A stretch of DNA of 64,000 bases from Actinomycetota bacterium. Its GTDB lineage: Bacteria > Actinomycetota > Acidimicrobiia > Acidimicrobiales > RAAP-2. The position numbers and the translations under genes are program-made. Shown piece by piece: positions 1 through 7,823 of this stretch (position 1 is its first letter; each line of letters starts with the position of its first letter). Location of the stretch: contig JAJPJV010000011.1 in assembly GCA_021324045.1 (NCBI GenBank), positions 62,001 to 126,000 of the forward strand, in the 5' to 3' direction. Under the pieces are notes generated by a model. It did not search any database, was not told the origin of the DNA, and saw only the letters and a program-made list of their open reading frames with translations.

Positions 1-1
1 C

Positions 2-190
2 GCGAAGGAACAGGTCGGCGTTGCCCTGACCGGGCTCGGTGACGACGACGCATTGCTGTTTGCGTACCTCGACGCCGAGGACCTCCACGGGGTCACCGTC
101 GAGATCGTCGGGCCGAGCCCGCTCCCAAACGATTTCATCCTTTCGTACCAAGAACTCGTCGTCAGTGGCGGTCACCTCCTCCAGGCATGA
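2..190 (+). CDS. C-terminal fragment of a VOC (glyoxalase-fold) family protein, truncated by the window edge
   Basis: An open frame runs in from the left edge and stops with TGA at 188-190, leaving 62 residues. The segment FAYLDAEDLHGVTVEIVG has the pattern of the last strands of a vicinal-oxygen-chelate domain, where an acidic residue of the pattern 'h-E-h-h' (here VEIVG) is usually the metal-ligand glutamate. The start lies outside the window, so the full length and substrate are unknown. It precedes the crotonase gene on the same strand by 112 bases and may belong to the same catabolic unit. The family call rests on a short segment only. Confidence 0.5.
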   Translation, partial: AKEQVGVALTGLGDDDALLFAYLDAEDLHGVTVEIVGPSPLPNDFILSYQELVVSGGHLLQA

Positions 191-302
191 CGAGCCTGCG
201 GCATCCTTGCGCTCCGGAAGAGGAAGTCGACGCGCTTATGCGAACGCACCATGCTCGCGATCTGCACGTCGAAACCCAACCGATCCTCGTGAACAGCCAC
301 CG

Positions 303-1088
303 ATGACCCGAATGGGCTCGCCGCGATTCGAGCAGTACGCGAACAAATATGAGACCGCAATCCTCGAGCGCGACGCGCAGGGGATCCTCGAAGTCCGATT
401 GCACACCGATGGCGGACCCCTCGTCTGGAGTGAGCCTGCGCACCGCGAGCTCTCCGCACTCTGGTCCGATATCGCCGACGACTATGACAACCGGGTCGTC
501 ATCTTGACCGGCACGGGCGATTCGTTCTGCGAGCGCGTGGGCGCGTTCGCCCCGACGGCGCGCGGATGGGACAAGATCTACTGGGAGGGGAAGCGCTTGT
601 TGCGCCGTCTTCTCGAGATCGAAGTCCCCATCATCGCTGCCGTGAACGGCCCAGCCCGCGTCCATGCCGAACTGGCCTTGCTCTCTGACATCGTGCTCTG
701 TGCAGAGCACGTGGTCTTCCAGGACAGCCCGCATCGGCTCAGTGGCGCGGTCCCCGGGGACGGTGTGCACATCGTCTGGCCGGAGCTTTTGGGAGCGAAC
801 CGAGGTCGCTACTTCCTGCTCACCGGCCAGGAGCTCAGCGCACAGGAGGCACTCGAGCTCGGTGTGGTTGGTGAGGTCCTCCCCAACGCCGAGCTCCTCC
901 CCAGGGCACACGAACTCGCCGAAGACCTGGCGGTGCTCGACACTGTCACGCTGCGTTACACGCGTGAATGCCTGACCATGCGCTGGCGGCGCTTGCTGGA
1001 CCACGACCTCGGTTACGGCTTGCTCCTCGAGGGCGCAGCTGCTGGGGAGCGGTTCAGGACCGCTGGGGGGTCGGTGGACCGGCCATGA
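303..1088 (+). CDS. Crotonase-superfamily hydrolase resembling 6-oxocamphor hydrolase (beta-diketone C-C hydrolase)
   Basis: The 261-residue product is a single crotonase (enoyl-CoA hydratase/isomerase) domain. It matches the 6-oxocamphor hydrolase branch rather than true enoyl-CoA hydratases: the segments SPHRLSGAVPGDGVHIVWP and NRGRYFLLTGQELSAQEAL are as I recall them in that enzyme. The three catalytic residues known there (His122, His145, Asp154) have counterparts at His121, His144 and Asp153. Such enzymes cleave a cyclic beta-diketone by a retro-Claisen reaction and do not need CoA. The open frame extends upstream to 39, but the ATG at 303 gives the normal family N-terminus. A P450 and Rieske oxygenases lie nearby, which could supply the diketone. 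Exact substrate is unknown. Confidence 0.8.
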   Translation: MTRMGSPRFEQYANKYETAILERDAQGILEVRLHTDGGPLVWSEPAHRELSALWSDIADDYDNRVVILTGTGDSFCERVGAFAPTARGWDKIYWEGKRLLRRLLEIEVPIIAAVNGPARVHAELALLSDIVLCAEHVVFQDSPHRLSGAVPGDGVHIVWPELLGANRGRYFLLTGQELSAQEALELGVVGEVLPNAELLPRAHELAEDLAVLDTVTLRYTRECLTMRWRRLLDHDLGYGLLLEGAAAGERFRTAGGSVDRP

Positions 1089-1272
1089 ACCGGACACGAT
1101 CACGATGGCGTCCATCGCGACGACCTGCCGCTGCGACGAGCGCGACGACAGCGCTCGCCCCGCCCTGTTCGTCGAACGGCGCAGCACGGACGCTGCGGTG
1201 ACATCATTGATTGCTATCATTGCGACCTTGGCACGTCGTCGACGTGCAACGGCACCAACTGAGGGGGTAGGG

Positions 1273-2505
1273 ATGCGCGCGGTTGCGAGGTTCGTGGCGG
1301 TTGTTGCCACCGTATCGATCATGGCAGCCTTCACGGGCCCGGCCTCCTGGGCAAAGTCTTCGAGGCCGAGCGCCAGCCCGATCACGGTGGGCCTCATCAC
1401 GAGCTTGACGGGTCTGGCAGCCCCTCAGTTCGTCGGAGCCTTGCAAGGAGCCCAGGCCCGTATCGACCTGCAGAACGCCCAAGGCGGGGTCAACGGGCAC
1501 AAGATCAACCTCATCTCCGCAGACGACCAGACGAGCTTTCAGGGGGCGTCGACGGCGATGTCAGAGCTGGTCAATCTCAAGCACGTCTTCGCCATCATCG
1601 ACCTGTCGGACTTCACCACCTCTGCCTACCGGATTGCCCAGCAGGCTGGGGTGCCGGTCGTCGGATTCCCCACGGACGGCCCGGAATGGGGGCAACGGCC
1701 CAACACCAACATGGTGTCGATCGCCGGGAACGTGCCACCGACCGGGGTCGGCGGCATTGTCAACACCGTGTGGCCCAACGTCGCCAAACTGTTGGACGCA
1801 AAGAACATGGCCGCGCTGGCGATCGGTGGCGAAGCAGCGGCCATTCAGGGTGCCCAGTCCTTCGTCCGGGCGGCCAAGGTTGACGGGGTCAAAGTTGGCT
1901 ACACGAACTACAGCATCCCCATCGCCACCGTCGATGTGACCTCGCTCGTGCTCTCCCTGAAGCAAGCAGCCGTTGACGGGTTCTTCGGCTCCCTACTCAT
2001 CAACACGAATTTCGCGATCCTGACCGCGGCACGCCAGGCCGGGCTCAAGCTCGTCGCACCCATGATGGAGACTGGCTACGGCCAGCAGCTTCTCGACCAG
2101 CCCTCCGCGGTGCAGGCGGGGCAGGGCGCGGTCTTCCCCGTGTACCAGCGACCGCTCAATGAGCCCGATGCGGCAACCCGTCGCGAGCAGGCAGCCTTCG
2201 CCAAGTACGAGCACTTCACCGGCGTTCCCGAGCTCGGGTGGACCTGGGGGTGGATCAGCGCCGACCTTCTGATCCAAGGCTTGAAGCGGGCTGGGACGTC
2301 CCCGACCCGCACCTCATTCCTTCGTGCGCTCCACAACCTGCGCGGTTACGACGCCGAAGGCCTGCTGCCCTCACCGATCGACATCAGCCTCAAGGACTTC
2401 GGCACGGCACCGGCCAAGCAGTGCTACTACTTCGAACGGCTGGAGGGTTCCCAGTTCGTCCCCCTCAATGGGGGCAAACCCGTCTGCGGGAGGACCGTCA
2501 AGTGA
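1273..2505 (+). CDS. ABC transporter substrate-binding protein, branched-chain amino acid/amide type (periplasmic-binding family 6)
   Basis: The 410-residue product starts with a cleavable signal: basic MRAVAR, a hydrophobic stretch, then an Ala-rich site before about residue 27. The mature part ITVGLITSLTGLAAPQFVGALQ followed by ARIDLQNAQGGVNGHKINL is the usual opening of Leu/Ile/Val-type receptors (family usual length 380-420). The start at 1273 follows a GAGGGGG ribosome-binding site; the open frame upstream to 1105 lacks one. No permease or ATPase genes of the system are in the window, so it is an orphan receptor here. Its position between the crotonase and the P450 suggests capture of the substrate of this catabolic block, which is inference. 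Confidence 0.85.
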   Translation: MRAVARFVAVVATVSIMAAFTGPASWAKSSRPSASPITVGLITSLTGLAAPQFVGALQGAQARIDLQNAQGGVNGHKINLISADDQTSFQGASTAMSELVNLKHVFAIIDLSDFTTSAYRIAQQAGVPVVGFPTDGPEWGQRPNTNMVSIAGNVPPTGVGGIVNTVWPNVAKLLDAKNMAALAIGGEAAAIQGAQSFVRAAKVDGVKVGYTNYSIPIATVDVTSLVLSLKQAAVDGFFGSLLINTNFAILTAARQAGLKLVAPMMETGYGQQLLDQPSAVQAGQGAVFPVYQRPLNEPDAATRREQAAFAKYEHFTGVPELGWTWGWISADLLIQGLKRAGTSPTRTSFLRALHNLRGYDAEGLLPSPIDISLKDFGTAPAKQCYYFERLEGSQFVPLNGGKPVCGRTVK

Positions 2506-2509
2506 GCTG

Positions 2510-2556
2510 GCTCCCCTCCGGACGCCGGGCGACGTCCCGAGGGGAGCGACGGTTTT
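2510..2556. terminator. Strong bidirectional hairpin between convergent genes
   Basis: GCTCCCCTC (2510-2518) pairs perfectly with GAGGGGAGC (2539-2547), and inside it GGACG (2520-2524) pairs with CGTCC (2533-2537), leaving an 8-base loop and one C/C mismatch. TTTT follows at 2553-2556. It sits in the 82-base gap between the solute-binding protein gene and the convergent P450 gene, where a shared terminator is expected. The T-tract is short, so intrinsic termination is likely but not certain. Confidence 0.65.
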
Positions 2557-2587
2557 GGACTGACCCGCCTGCGGGAAGGTTCCGAGC

Positions 2588-3853
2588 TCAGCCGGCTGGC
2601 CGGAATTCGAGGTGCAGGGCCTCGACGCCTCGGAGGATGTAGGTCGGGGTGTACTCGTAGCGCCGGGACCCCGCGGGACCGTGGTGAGCTTCGGAGATCC
2701 GGAGGTCATCGAGCCGATGCAGCATCCGCTCGAGGGTGATCGGCCCCTCGGCGCGAACGAGGGGCGCCCCGGGGCAGGAATGGATCCCTCGGCCGAACGC
2801 CACATGCTCACGGACGTTCGGGCGTTGCGCCCGGAACTCCGCCGGGCTCTCGAACCGCCGCTCGTCGCGATCGGCGGCCCCGAGGAGCAACACCAGCGTG
2901 CTGCCAGCGGGGATGCGGACGCCAGCGAGGGTCGTGGTGTGCCGGGCCATTCGGAAGGTGCATTTCACCGGGCTGAACAGCCGGAGCGCCTCTTCGACGA
3001 AGGCAGGGATCTGCTCGGGCTCTGCTCGAAGGCGTCGCTGGAGCTCCGGGTGCTCGGCCACGTGCTTGAGGAGGTTGCCGAGGAATCGGGCCGCGGTGCC
3101 TTGCCCGCCGGCAAAGAGAATGGTGGCCACGCGCACGACGTCGATCACCTCGGGGACGGAGCCGTCGCTGAAGGTCGCCAACGCCATCTTGCCCAGGACG
3201 TCGTCTTTGGGTTCCCGGCGACGCTGCTCGACGTACCCGGTGAAGAAGTCCTCGAGGTGCGCCAGGAAGTTGCCCTCCACGCGCTGACCGACGGACCCTG
3301 CCGGTCCTTTGGCAACCATGCGCCGACGAAGCTCGCCGTGGTCAGCTTCAGGAACACCGAGCAGATCGGCGATGACCAGCAACGCGAACGGCTGTGCATA
3401 CTCGCCGATGAATTCGGCGCTGCCGCGGGCAGCGAACGTGTCGATCAGCTCATCTGCGAGGCGCCACATGAAGTCCTCGTTCTCCTTGAGCCGCCTCGGC
3501 GTGAGCAACCTCATCATCAGACCGCGGTGATCGCTGTGCATCGGCGGGTCGAAGGTGATCAGCGACTCGTGGCTCGGGAAGATGTGGCGGTATTGCTCGA
3601 TCAGCGCGCTGGCGTCGTCCCCTGGCGGTTCCTCGGGCAGGCCCGGGAACGGTCCACCGAAGGCATTGCACGACGAGAACCTGTCGGTGTCCCGAAACAC
3701 CTCGACCATCTCGTCGTGGCCGGTGACGACGAAGGCTCCATGATGGGGCTCCCTCCACACGGCACCCCTGTTGCGCGCATCTTCGAAATAGGCAACCGGG
3801 TCCTCGATGACGGAAACGTCGGTGAAGAAATCGGCAATGCGTGCCTCGCTCAT
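2588..3853 (-). CDS. Cytochrome P450
   Basis: The 421-residue product is a bacterial soluble P450 of normal length. The K-helix ExxR is in EEALRLFSPV, and the heme-binding loop is FGRGIHSCPGAPLVRAEGP with the proximal cysteine in HSCPG. The oxygen-activation helix reads FAGGQGTAARF, an A/G-G-x-x-T variant in which the usual acidic residue before Thr is replaced by Gln-Gly-Thr. The start at 3853 has a GGGGAGG site just upstream; the frame open to 3919 lacks one. It is the last gene of the minus-strand catabolic run, downstream of the intact Rieske oxygenase. No ferredoxin or ferredoxin reductase gene is nearby, so electrons must come from elsewhere. Confidence 0.93.
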   Translation of the reverse strand: MSEARIADFFTDVSVIEDPVAYFEDARNRGAVWREPHHGAFVVTGHDEMVEVFRDTDRFSSCNAFGGPFPGLPEEPPGDDASALIEQYRHIFPSHESLITFDPPMHSDHRGLMMRLLTPRRLKENEDFMWRLADELIDTFAARGSAEFIGEYAQPFALLVIADLLGVPEADHGELRRRMVAKGPAGSVGQRVEGNFLAHLEDFFTGYVEQRRREPKDDVLGKMALATFSDGSVPEVIDVVRVATILFAGGQGTAARFLGNLLKHVAEHPELQRRLRAEPEQIPAFVEEALRLFSPVKCTFRMARHTTTLAGVRIPAGSTLVLLLGAADRDERRFESPAEFRAQRPNVREHVAFGRGIHSCPGAPLVRAEGPITLERMLHRLDDLRISEAHHGPAGSRRYEYTPTYILRGVEALHLEFRPAG

Positions 3854-4007
3854 GATGATGCCTCCCCATCGACGGGAACCTGCGTGCACCCGGACCCCGC
3901 CACGTGCAAGTGGTAGCACTCGTTGCCGACCGGGTCAACAGGCGTCCGCCGACCCCCGGCGTCAGACCAGTCTCGGGTTGGGGTGCAGACCGTGCTCGGC
4001 AGGTGGC

Positions 4008-5474
4008 TTAGAAGCCGATGTCGCGGCTCTCCGCGTCAATCGGACCGACCACTTGGTGAATGGCAGGGACGAGCTGTTCGTAAGGGAGGCCAGCGAGGTA
4101 GCCGTCGATCAACCGCTGGTAGTTGGCAATCATGCCTTCGACCCACCCCGACAGGCGCATGAACTCGAAGCCCTCGGCGTGCAATCCACGCTGCTGGCGG
4201 GGCAGGTTCGAGAAGTCCTGGGTGGGGATCGGCGGCCATCGTGGGTCGTCAGGAGCCATTGGCGTGGGCTCGGGTGGCGCCGGAGGCTCCTGACCCGGCG
4301 GGTAGCGAGTCAGTGACCACAGCTCGAAGAGGCACTCCTCGGGCCCGAGCGGGCGGACGCGGTATGCCGAGGAGCTCGAGAGCATCGGCAAGAGGAAGAA
4401 GTGAGGGAAGCAGAACTCGACGCCCCCGACCATCCCGTTCGCTTCGATGTAGTTGAGATCGGGCATGTCGATGCCCTGACGCTGGTTCCAGTCGATGATG
4501 GCGTCGTTGACCGCCCGGTTCCACGCTGCCATGGCCTCACCCAGGTTGTCGGGGAGCTCGATGTTCGACAGGCCCTCGGCGACCCGCACATCTTTCTCGT
4601 GGATCATGCCGGCCATGCCGACACTGAGGGTGCGCATGAAATGAAGGTTCTGCTGGACGAACGCCGCCTTGTCGAAGGGAGCGTCGCTGCCGAGAACGGT
4701 CATCTGGGTCCGGAACTCCAGATCGGACATCGACTCGCCCACGGGGCGGTACACCTTGGAGCTCGCGCCCTTGGCGACGAGCTGGGGGTGGGTCTGCATG
4801 ACGTGGTAGCCCTCCATGAAGGCTTCCATGGCGAGCTTCCAGTTGGTGGGCATGCGGCACGAGAGCCACCACTCCGGCCACAGGCCTTCGACCTTCCACA
4901 CGTCGTGGAACTGCGCGAAGGGACCGATGCTCTCACGAAGCGATGGCGCATCGTTGTCGAAGTTGATGAAGGCGCACCCGCCCCAGGTCTCGACCCGGCA
5001 AGGAACCAAGGCGAGGTCCTCGGGAAGACGGTTCGACTCGTCGAAGAGATCCGGCTGGTACAAGAAGGTGTTGGCCCCGTCGAGGCCGTAGCACCAACCG
5101 TGGAACGGACAGATGAAGCCACTCCCCTTGACGTTGCCTCGACCCTCGACGAGCTGGACGCCACGATGGCGGCAAGCGTTGTGGAAGGCGCGAACGGTCC
5201 CCTCGTCGACCCGCACGACGATGACCGACTTGCCCAAGATCTCATAGGTGACGTAGTCCCCAGGGTTGGGGATCTCGGCCAGGAAGCAGGCCATCTGCCA
5301 GACCCGTGGCCAGAGTCGCTCGCACTCGGTGGCGTAGAACGCCGGGTCGTAATAGCGCTGGACCGGGACGCGATCGGTGCGCGTCATCGGGTAGGGCACC
5401 GGGAGCGGCGGGAGCGACAACGGGGCTTTCTCGTACCGAGGTGCTCGGTACTGGGGCTTGTCGAGGATCGTCAC
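4008..5474 (-). CDS. Rieske non-heme iron oxygenase, alpha (large) subunit
   Basis: The 488-residue product has an N-terminal Rieske [2Fe-2S] site of the form C-x-H...C-x2-H (ACRHRG ... FICPFHGW) and a C-terminal catalytic domain. The mononuclear iron histidines are in EGYHVMQTH after the usual NWKLAMEAF. The start is GTG at 5474 behind a good GAGGAGG site. It lies 33 bases downstream of the lipoyl-domain gene and reads into the P450, so it is probably in one operon with the E1 genes. No small (beta) subunit, ferredoxin or reductase is seen; single-component alpha subunits of this length exist. It is closely similar, even at DNA level, to the frameshifted copy at 7824-9250. Substrate unknown. 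Confidence 0.92.
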   Translation of the reverse strand: MTILDKPQYRAPRYEKAPLSLPPLPVPYPMTRTDRVPVQRYYDPAFYATECERLWPRVWQMACFLAEIPNPGDYVTYEILGKSVIVVRVDEGTVRAFHNACRHRGVQLVEGRGNVKGSGFICPFHGWCYGLDGANTFLYQPDLFDESNRLPEDLALVPCRVETWGGCAFINFDNDAPSLRESIGPFAQFHDVWKVEGLWPEWWLSCRMPTNWKLAMEAFMEGYHVMQTHPQLVAKGASSKVYRPVGESMSDLEFRTQMTVLGSDAPFDKAAFVQQNLHFMRTLSVGMAGMIHEKDVRVAEGLSNIELPDNLGEAMAAWNRAVNDAIIDWNQRQGIDMPDLNYIEANGMVGGVEFCFPHFFLLPMLSSSSAYRVRPLGPEECLFELWSLTRYPPGQEPPAPPEPTPMAPDDPRWPPIPTQDFSNLPRQQRGLHAEGFEFMRLSGWVEGMIANYQRLIDGYLAGLPYEQLVPAIHQVVGPIDAESRDIGF

Positions 5475-5507
5475 CTCAAACCTCCTCGGGTTCTGCTTCT
5501 TTGCGGA

Positions 5508-5759
5508 CTATCCACCGTCCGCGACTTCGATGACTCCCAGCTTGGTGCCCACCGGATAGACCTCCTGGGGTTTGGCAATGCCGTGCCGAAGCACGCCGGT
5601 GGCCGGGGAGAGGACCTCGGTCTCGACTTTCTCGGTCTCCACCGTGTACAGCGGCTGGTTCTCGGCGACAGGCTGGCCGTCGTCGACGAGCCACCCGATG
5701 AACGTGCCCTCGAAGGTGGCCATCGTCAGCTTGGGCATCTGGACCGGAACAGTGCTCAT
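5508..5759 (-). CDS. Stand-alone lipoyl (biotinyl-lipoyl) domain protein
   Basis: This is an 83-residue protein that consists of a single lipoyl domain: MPKLTMATFEGTF, then the swinging-arm turn ETEKVE with the acceptor Lys44, then SPATGVL. It has no peripheral-subunit-binding domain and no acyltransferase domain, so it is far shorter than a normal E2 (about 400 residues). The ATG at 5759 overlaps the stop codon of the E1-beta gene (ATGA), showing translational coupling. It is therefore expected to carry the acyl or electron equivalent produced by E1. A biotin-carrier role is less likely because no carboxylase is adjacent. Too short to stand out as an open frame, because a longer frame runs through it. 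Confidence 0.88.
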   Translation of the reverse strand: MSTVPVQMPKLTMATFEGTFIGWLVDDGQPVAENQPLYTVETEKVETEVLSPATGVLRHGIAKPQEVYPVGTKLGVIEVADGG

Positions 5760-6763
5760 CGCGTGAAGGTCATCGTCTCGCGCACGGCCGCGGCGATGCG
5801 CTCGGCACTGGGGTACACCGCTTGCTCGAGCCCCCTGGCAGCGGGGATTGGACGGAAGCGCGCGCCGACCCGACGGACCGGCGCCTTCAGCGAGCCGAAG
5901 TGATCCGCAGCGATCCGGGCTGCAAGCTCCGCACCGGGGCCGGCGAACTCGACTGCGTAGTGGGCGACGACGGCGCGGCCCGTCTTGCCGACGGACGCTC
6001 GCAGCGCGTCCGTGTCGAGGGGCACGAGGGTGCGCAGATCCAGGACCTCGACGTCGATGCCCTCGGTTGTACCGAGGTGCTCTGCAGCCGCCAACGCGTC
6101 GACGACGGCTCGCCCGTAGGCGACGACGGTGACGTCGCTGCCCTGGCGCTTGACGTCGGCCGTTCCGAGCTCGACGGCGTAGCGGCCGATGGGCACCTCG
6201 CCTCGCGAGCCGTAGAGGGCAACGGTCTCTACGACCAGACACGGATCCGGGTCGAAGATCGCGGCCGTGAGCAATCCCTTGGCATCGGCCGGTGTGCTCG
6301 GGATCGCCACTTTGATGCCCGGGACGTGCATGAACCACGCCTCAAGCGACTGGGAGTGCGTCGCGCCCGTTCCCAGTCCCCCAAAGGAGGCCGTGCGAAC
6401 CGTGATCGGGCACGGGGTTCGGTTCGCCGACATAAAGCGCGCCTTGGCGGCGAGGTTCACGATCTGATCCATCGCGATCGTGATGAAGTCCATGATCATG
6501 ATCTCGGCGACCGGGATCCGCCCCTCCAGGGCCGCGCCGATCGCGGCACCTGCGATCGCGGCCTCCGAGATCGGGGTGTCGAGGACCCGGTCGCGCCCGT
6601 GCTTGGTCGAGAGCCCCGCCGTCGCCCCCGAGACCCCGCCAGCCGGATCAGCCAGGTCCTCGCCGAGCAAGAACACCCGAGGGTCGGCGGCGAGCGCCTC
6701 GTCGAGGGCTTCGTTGACCGCGCCCACGAAGGTCATCGTCTTGGTCTCGACCGCCGTCGTCAT
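5756..6763 (-). CDS. 2-oxoacid dehydrogenase (acetoin/pyruvate type) E1 component, beta subunit
   Basis: The 335-residue product is full length for E1-beta. Diagnostic stretches are AVNEALDEALAADPRVFLLGED at the N-terminus, DTPISEAAIAGAAIGAALEG, and the C-terminal transketolase domain beginning VEVLDLRTLVPLDTDAL. It forms a thiamine-diphosphate heterotetramer with the alpha subunit and decarboxylates a 2-oxoacid (or cleaves acetoin) to an acyl group for a lipoyl carrier. Its start overlaps the stop of the alpha gene (ATGA at 6760-6763) and its stop overlaps the lipoyl gene start. Placement between two Rieske oxygenases suggests the substrate comes from the same catabolic route. Confidence 0.93.
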   Translation of the reverse strand: MTTAVETKTMTFVGAVNEALDEALAADPRVFLLGEDLADPAGGVSGATAGLSTKHGRDRVLDTPISEAAIAGAAIGAALEGRIPVAEIMIMDFITIAMDQIVNLAAKARFMSANRTPCPITVRTASFGGLGTGATHSQSLEAWFMHVPGIKVAIPSTPADAKGLLTAAIFDPDPCLVVETVALYGSRGEVPIGRYAVELGTADVKRQGSDVTVVAYGRAVVDALAAAEHLGTTEGIDVEVLDLRTLVPLDTDALRASVGKTGRAVVAHYAVEFAGPGAELAARIAADHFGSLKAPVRRVGARFRPIPAARGLEQAVYPSAERIAAAVRETMTFTR

Positions 6764-7767
6764 GTCGGGATCCCTTTCATGTCCAAGAAGAAATCCTTGT
6801 CCAGTTCGTCAGGTTCTGGTGGCGGCGCCGCCAGAACCGCGTTCATGGCCTCGTCGACCTGGCCCTTGGACTGCTCGTCGATCGCGGTGAGCACCTCCTC
6901 GCTCAAGACGCCGGTCTCGAGGAGCTTCCGGCGGTACCGGGGGATCGGATCGGCTGCTTCGGCTGCCGCCAGCCGTTCGGCGGGCATGTAGCGCTGCGGG
7001 TCGCCTGCATAGTGCCCTTTGAAGCGGAAGGTCACGCACTCCAGCAACGTGGGGCCGCCACCTGCCCGTCCCCGCTCGGCAGCCTCGGAGACCGCGTGGT
7101 ACACCGCCTCGGGGTCGTTGCCGTCGACGCGGAAGCCCGGCATCGCGTAGGCGAGCGCACGATCGGCGACCTGGTCGATATGCATCGTCTCGCCGATCGG
7201 CGTCATCTCGGCGAAGAGGTTGTTCTGGCAAATGAAGATCACCGGCAGCTGCCAAGTCGAAGCGAGGTTCATCCCCTCGTGGAACGAGCCGGTGTTCGTC
7301 GCGCCATCACCGAAACACACCGCGACCACTCGGTCGCTGCCTTCTTGGCGCGCCGCGAGCGCAAGCCCTACGGCGACTGGCACGCCGGCACCGACGATCC
7401 CGGTGCACAGCATCACCCCGGCTTCCGGGCAAGTGATGTGCATCGTCCCACCCTTGCCCCGTGACGCCCCCACACGGCGGCCGAGCACCTCACCGATGAC
7501 CTCGACGAGCGGTACGCCTTTCCCGATCATGTCGTGGAGGCCGCGGTAGGTCGTCACCAACCGGTCGTCCGAGCGCAGCGCTGCGCCGAAGCCGGCGGGG
7601 ATGGCCTCCTGGCCGCGCGACGGCCAGATCGTGGCGGCGAACTCCCCACGACTGATGCCCTGGCGTAACCGCTCGTCACAGGCTGCCGACAGGACCATGG
7701 TCGTGTAGAGCTGCCGTGCGACGTCGGGCGTCACCGGTGCCGATGTCTTAGCGGCTGTAGAGGTCAT
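6760..7767 (-). CDS. 2-oxoacid dehydrogenase E1 component, alpha subunit
   Basis: The 335-residue product carries the thiamine-diphosphate motif GDGATNTGSFHEGMN ... NN typical of E1-alpha, and the segment SRGKGGTMH near the active site. The chosen start (7767) has a GAGGAG site 7-8 bases upstream; an ATG seven codons earlier has none. It is the first gene of a three-gene translationally coupled set (alpha, beta, lipoyl domain). No E3 (dihydrolipoamide dehydrogenase) and no E2 acyltransferase are in the window. Acetoin-dehydrogenase-type enzymes are the closest family by organisation, but the substrate cannot be read from sequence. Confidence 0.93.
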   Translation of the reverse strand: MTSTAAKTSAPVTPDVARQLYTTMVLSAACDERLRQGISRGEFAATIWPSRGQEAIPAGFGAALRSDDRLVTTYRGLHDMIGKGVPLVEVIGEVLGRRVGASRGKGGTMHITCPEAGVMLCTGIVGAGVPVAVGLALAARQEGSDRVVAVCFGDGATNTGSFHEGMNLASTWQLPVIFICQNNLFAEMTPIGETMHIDQVADRALAYAMPGFRVDGNDPEAVYHAVSEAAERGRAGGGPTLLECVTFRFKGHYAGDPQRYMPAERLAAAEAADPIPRYRRKLLETGVLSEEVLTAIDEQSKGQVDEAMNAVLAAPPPEPDELDKDFFLDMKGIPT

Positions 7768-7823
7768 GTTCGTCTCCTCGCGCGCCACTGCGCTGTGGTC
7801 TGGTTCATCGTTGGTACTGCGTC

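Noticed and set aside
39-302. N-terminal extension of the crotonase frame
   Set aside because: The residues are Arg/Ser/Thr-rich, overlap the upstream VOC fragment in another frame, and the family N-terminus fits the ATG at 303.
5760-6338. Upstream extension of the lipoyl-domain open frame
   Set aside because: It is the shadow of the E1-beta gene; the extension is Arg/Gly-rich and the real start overlaps the E1-beta stop at 5759.
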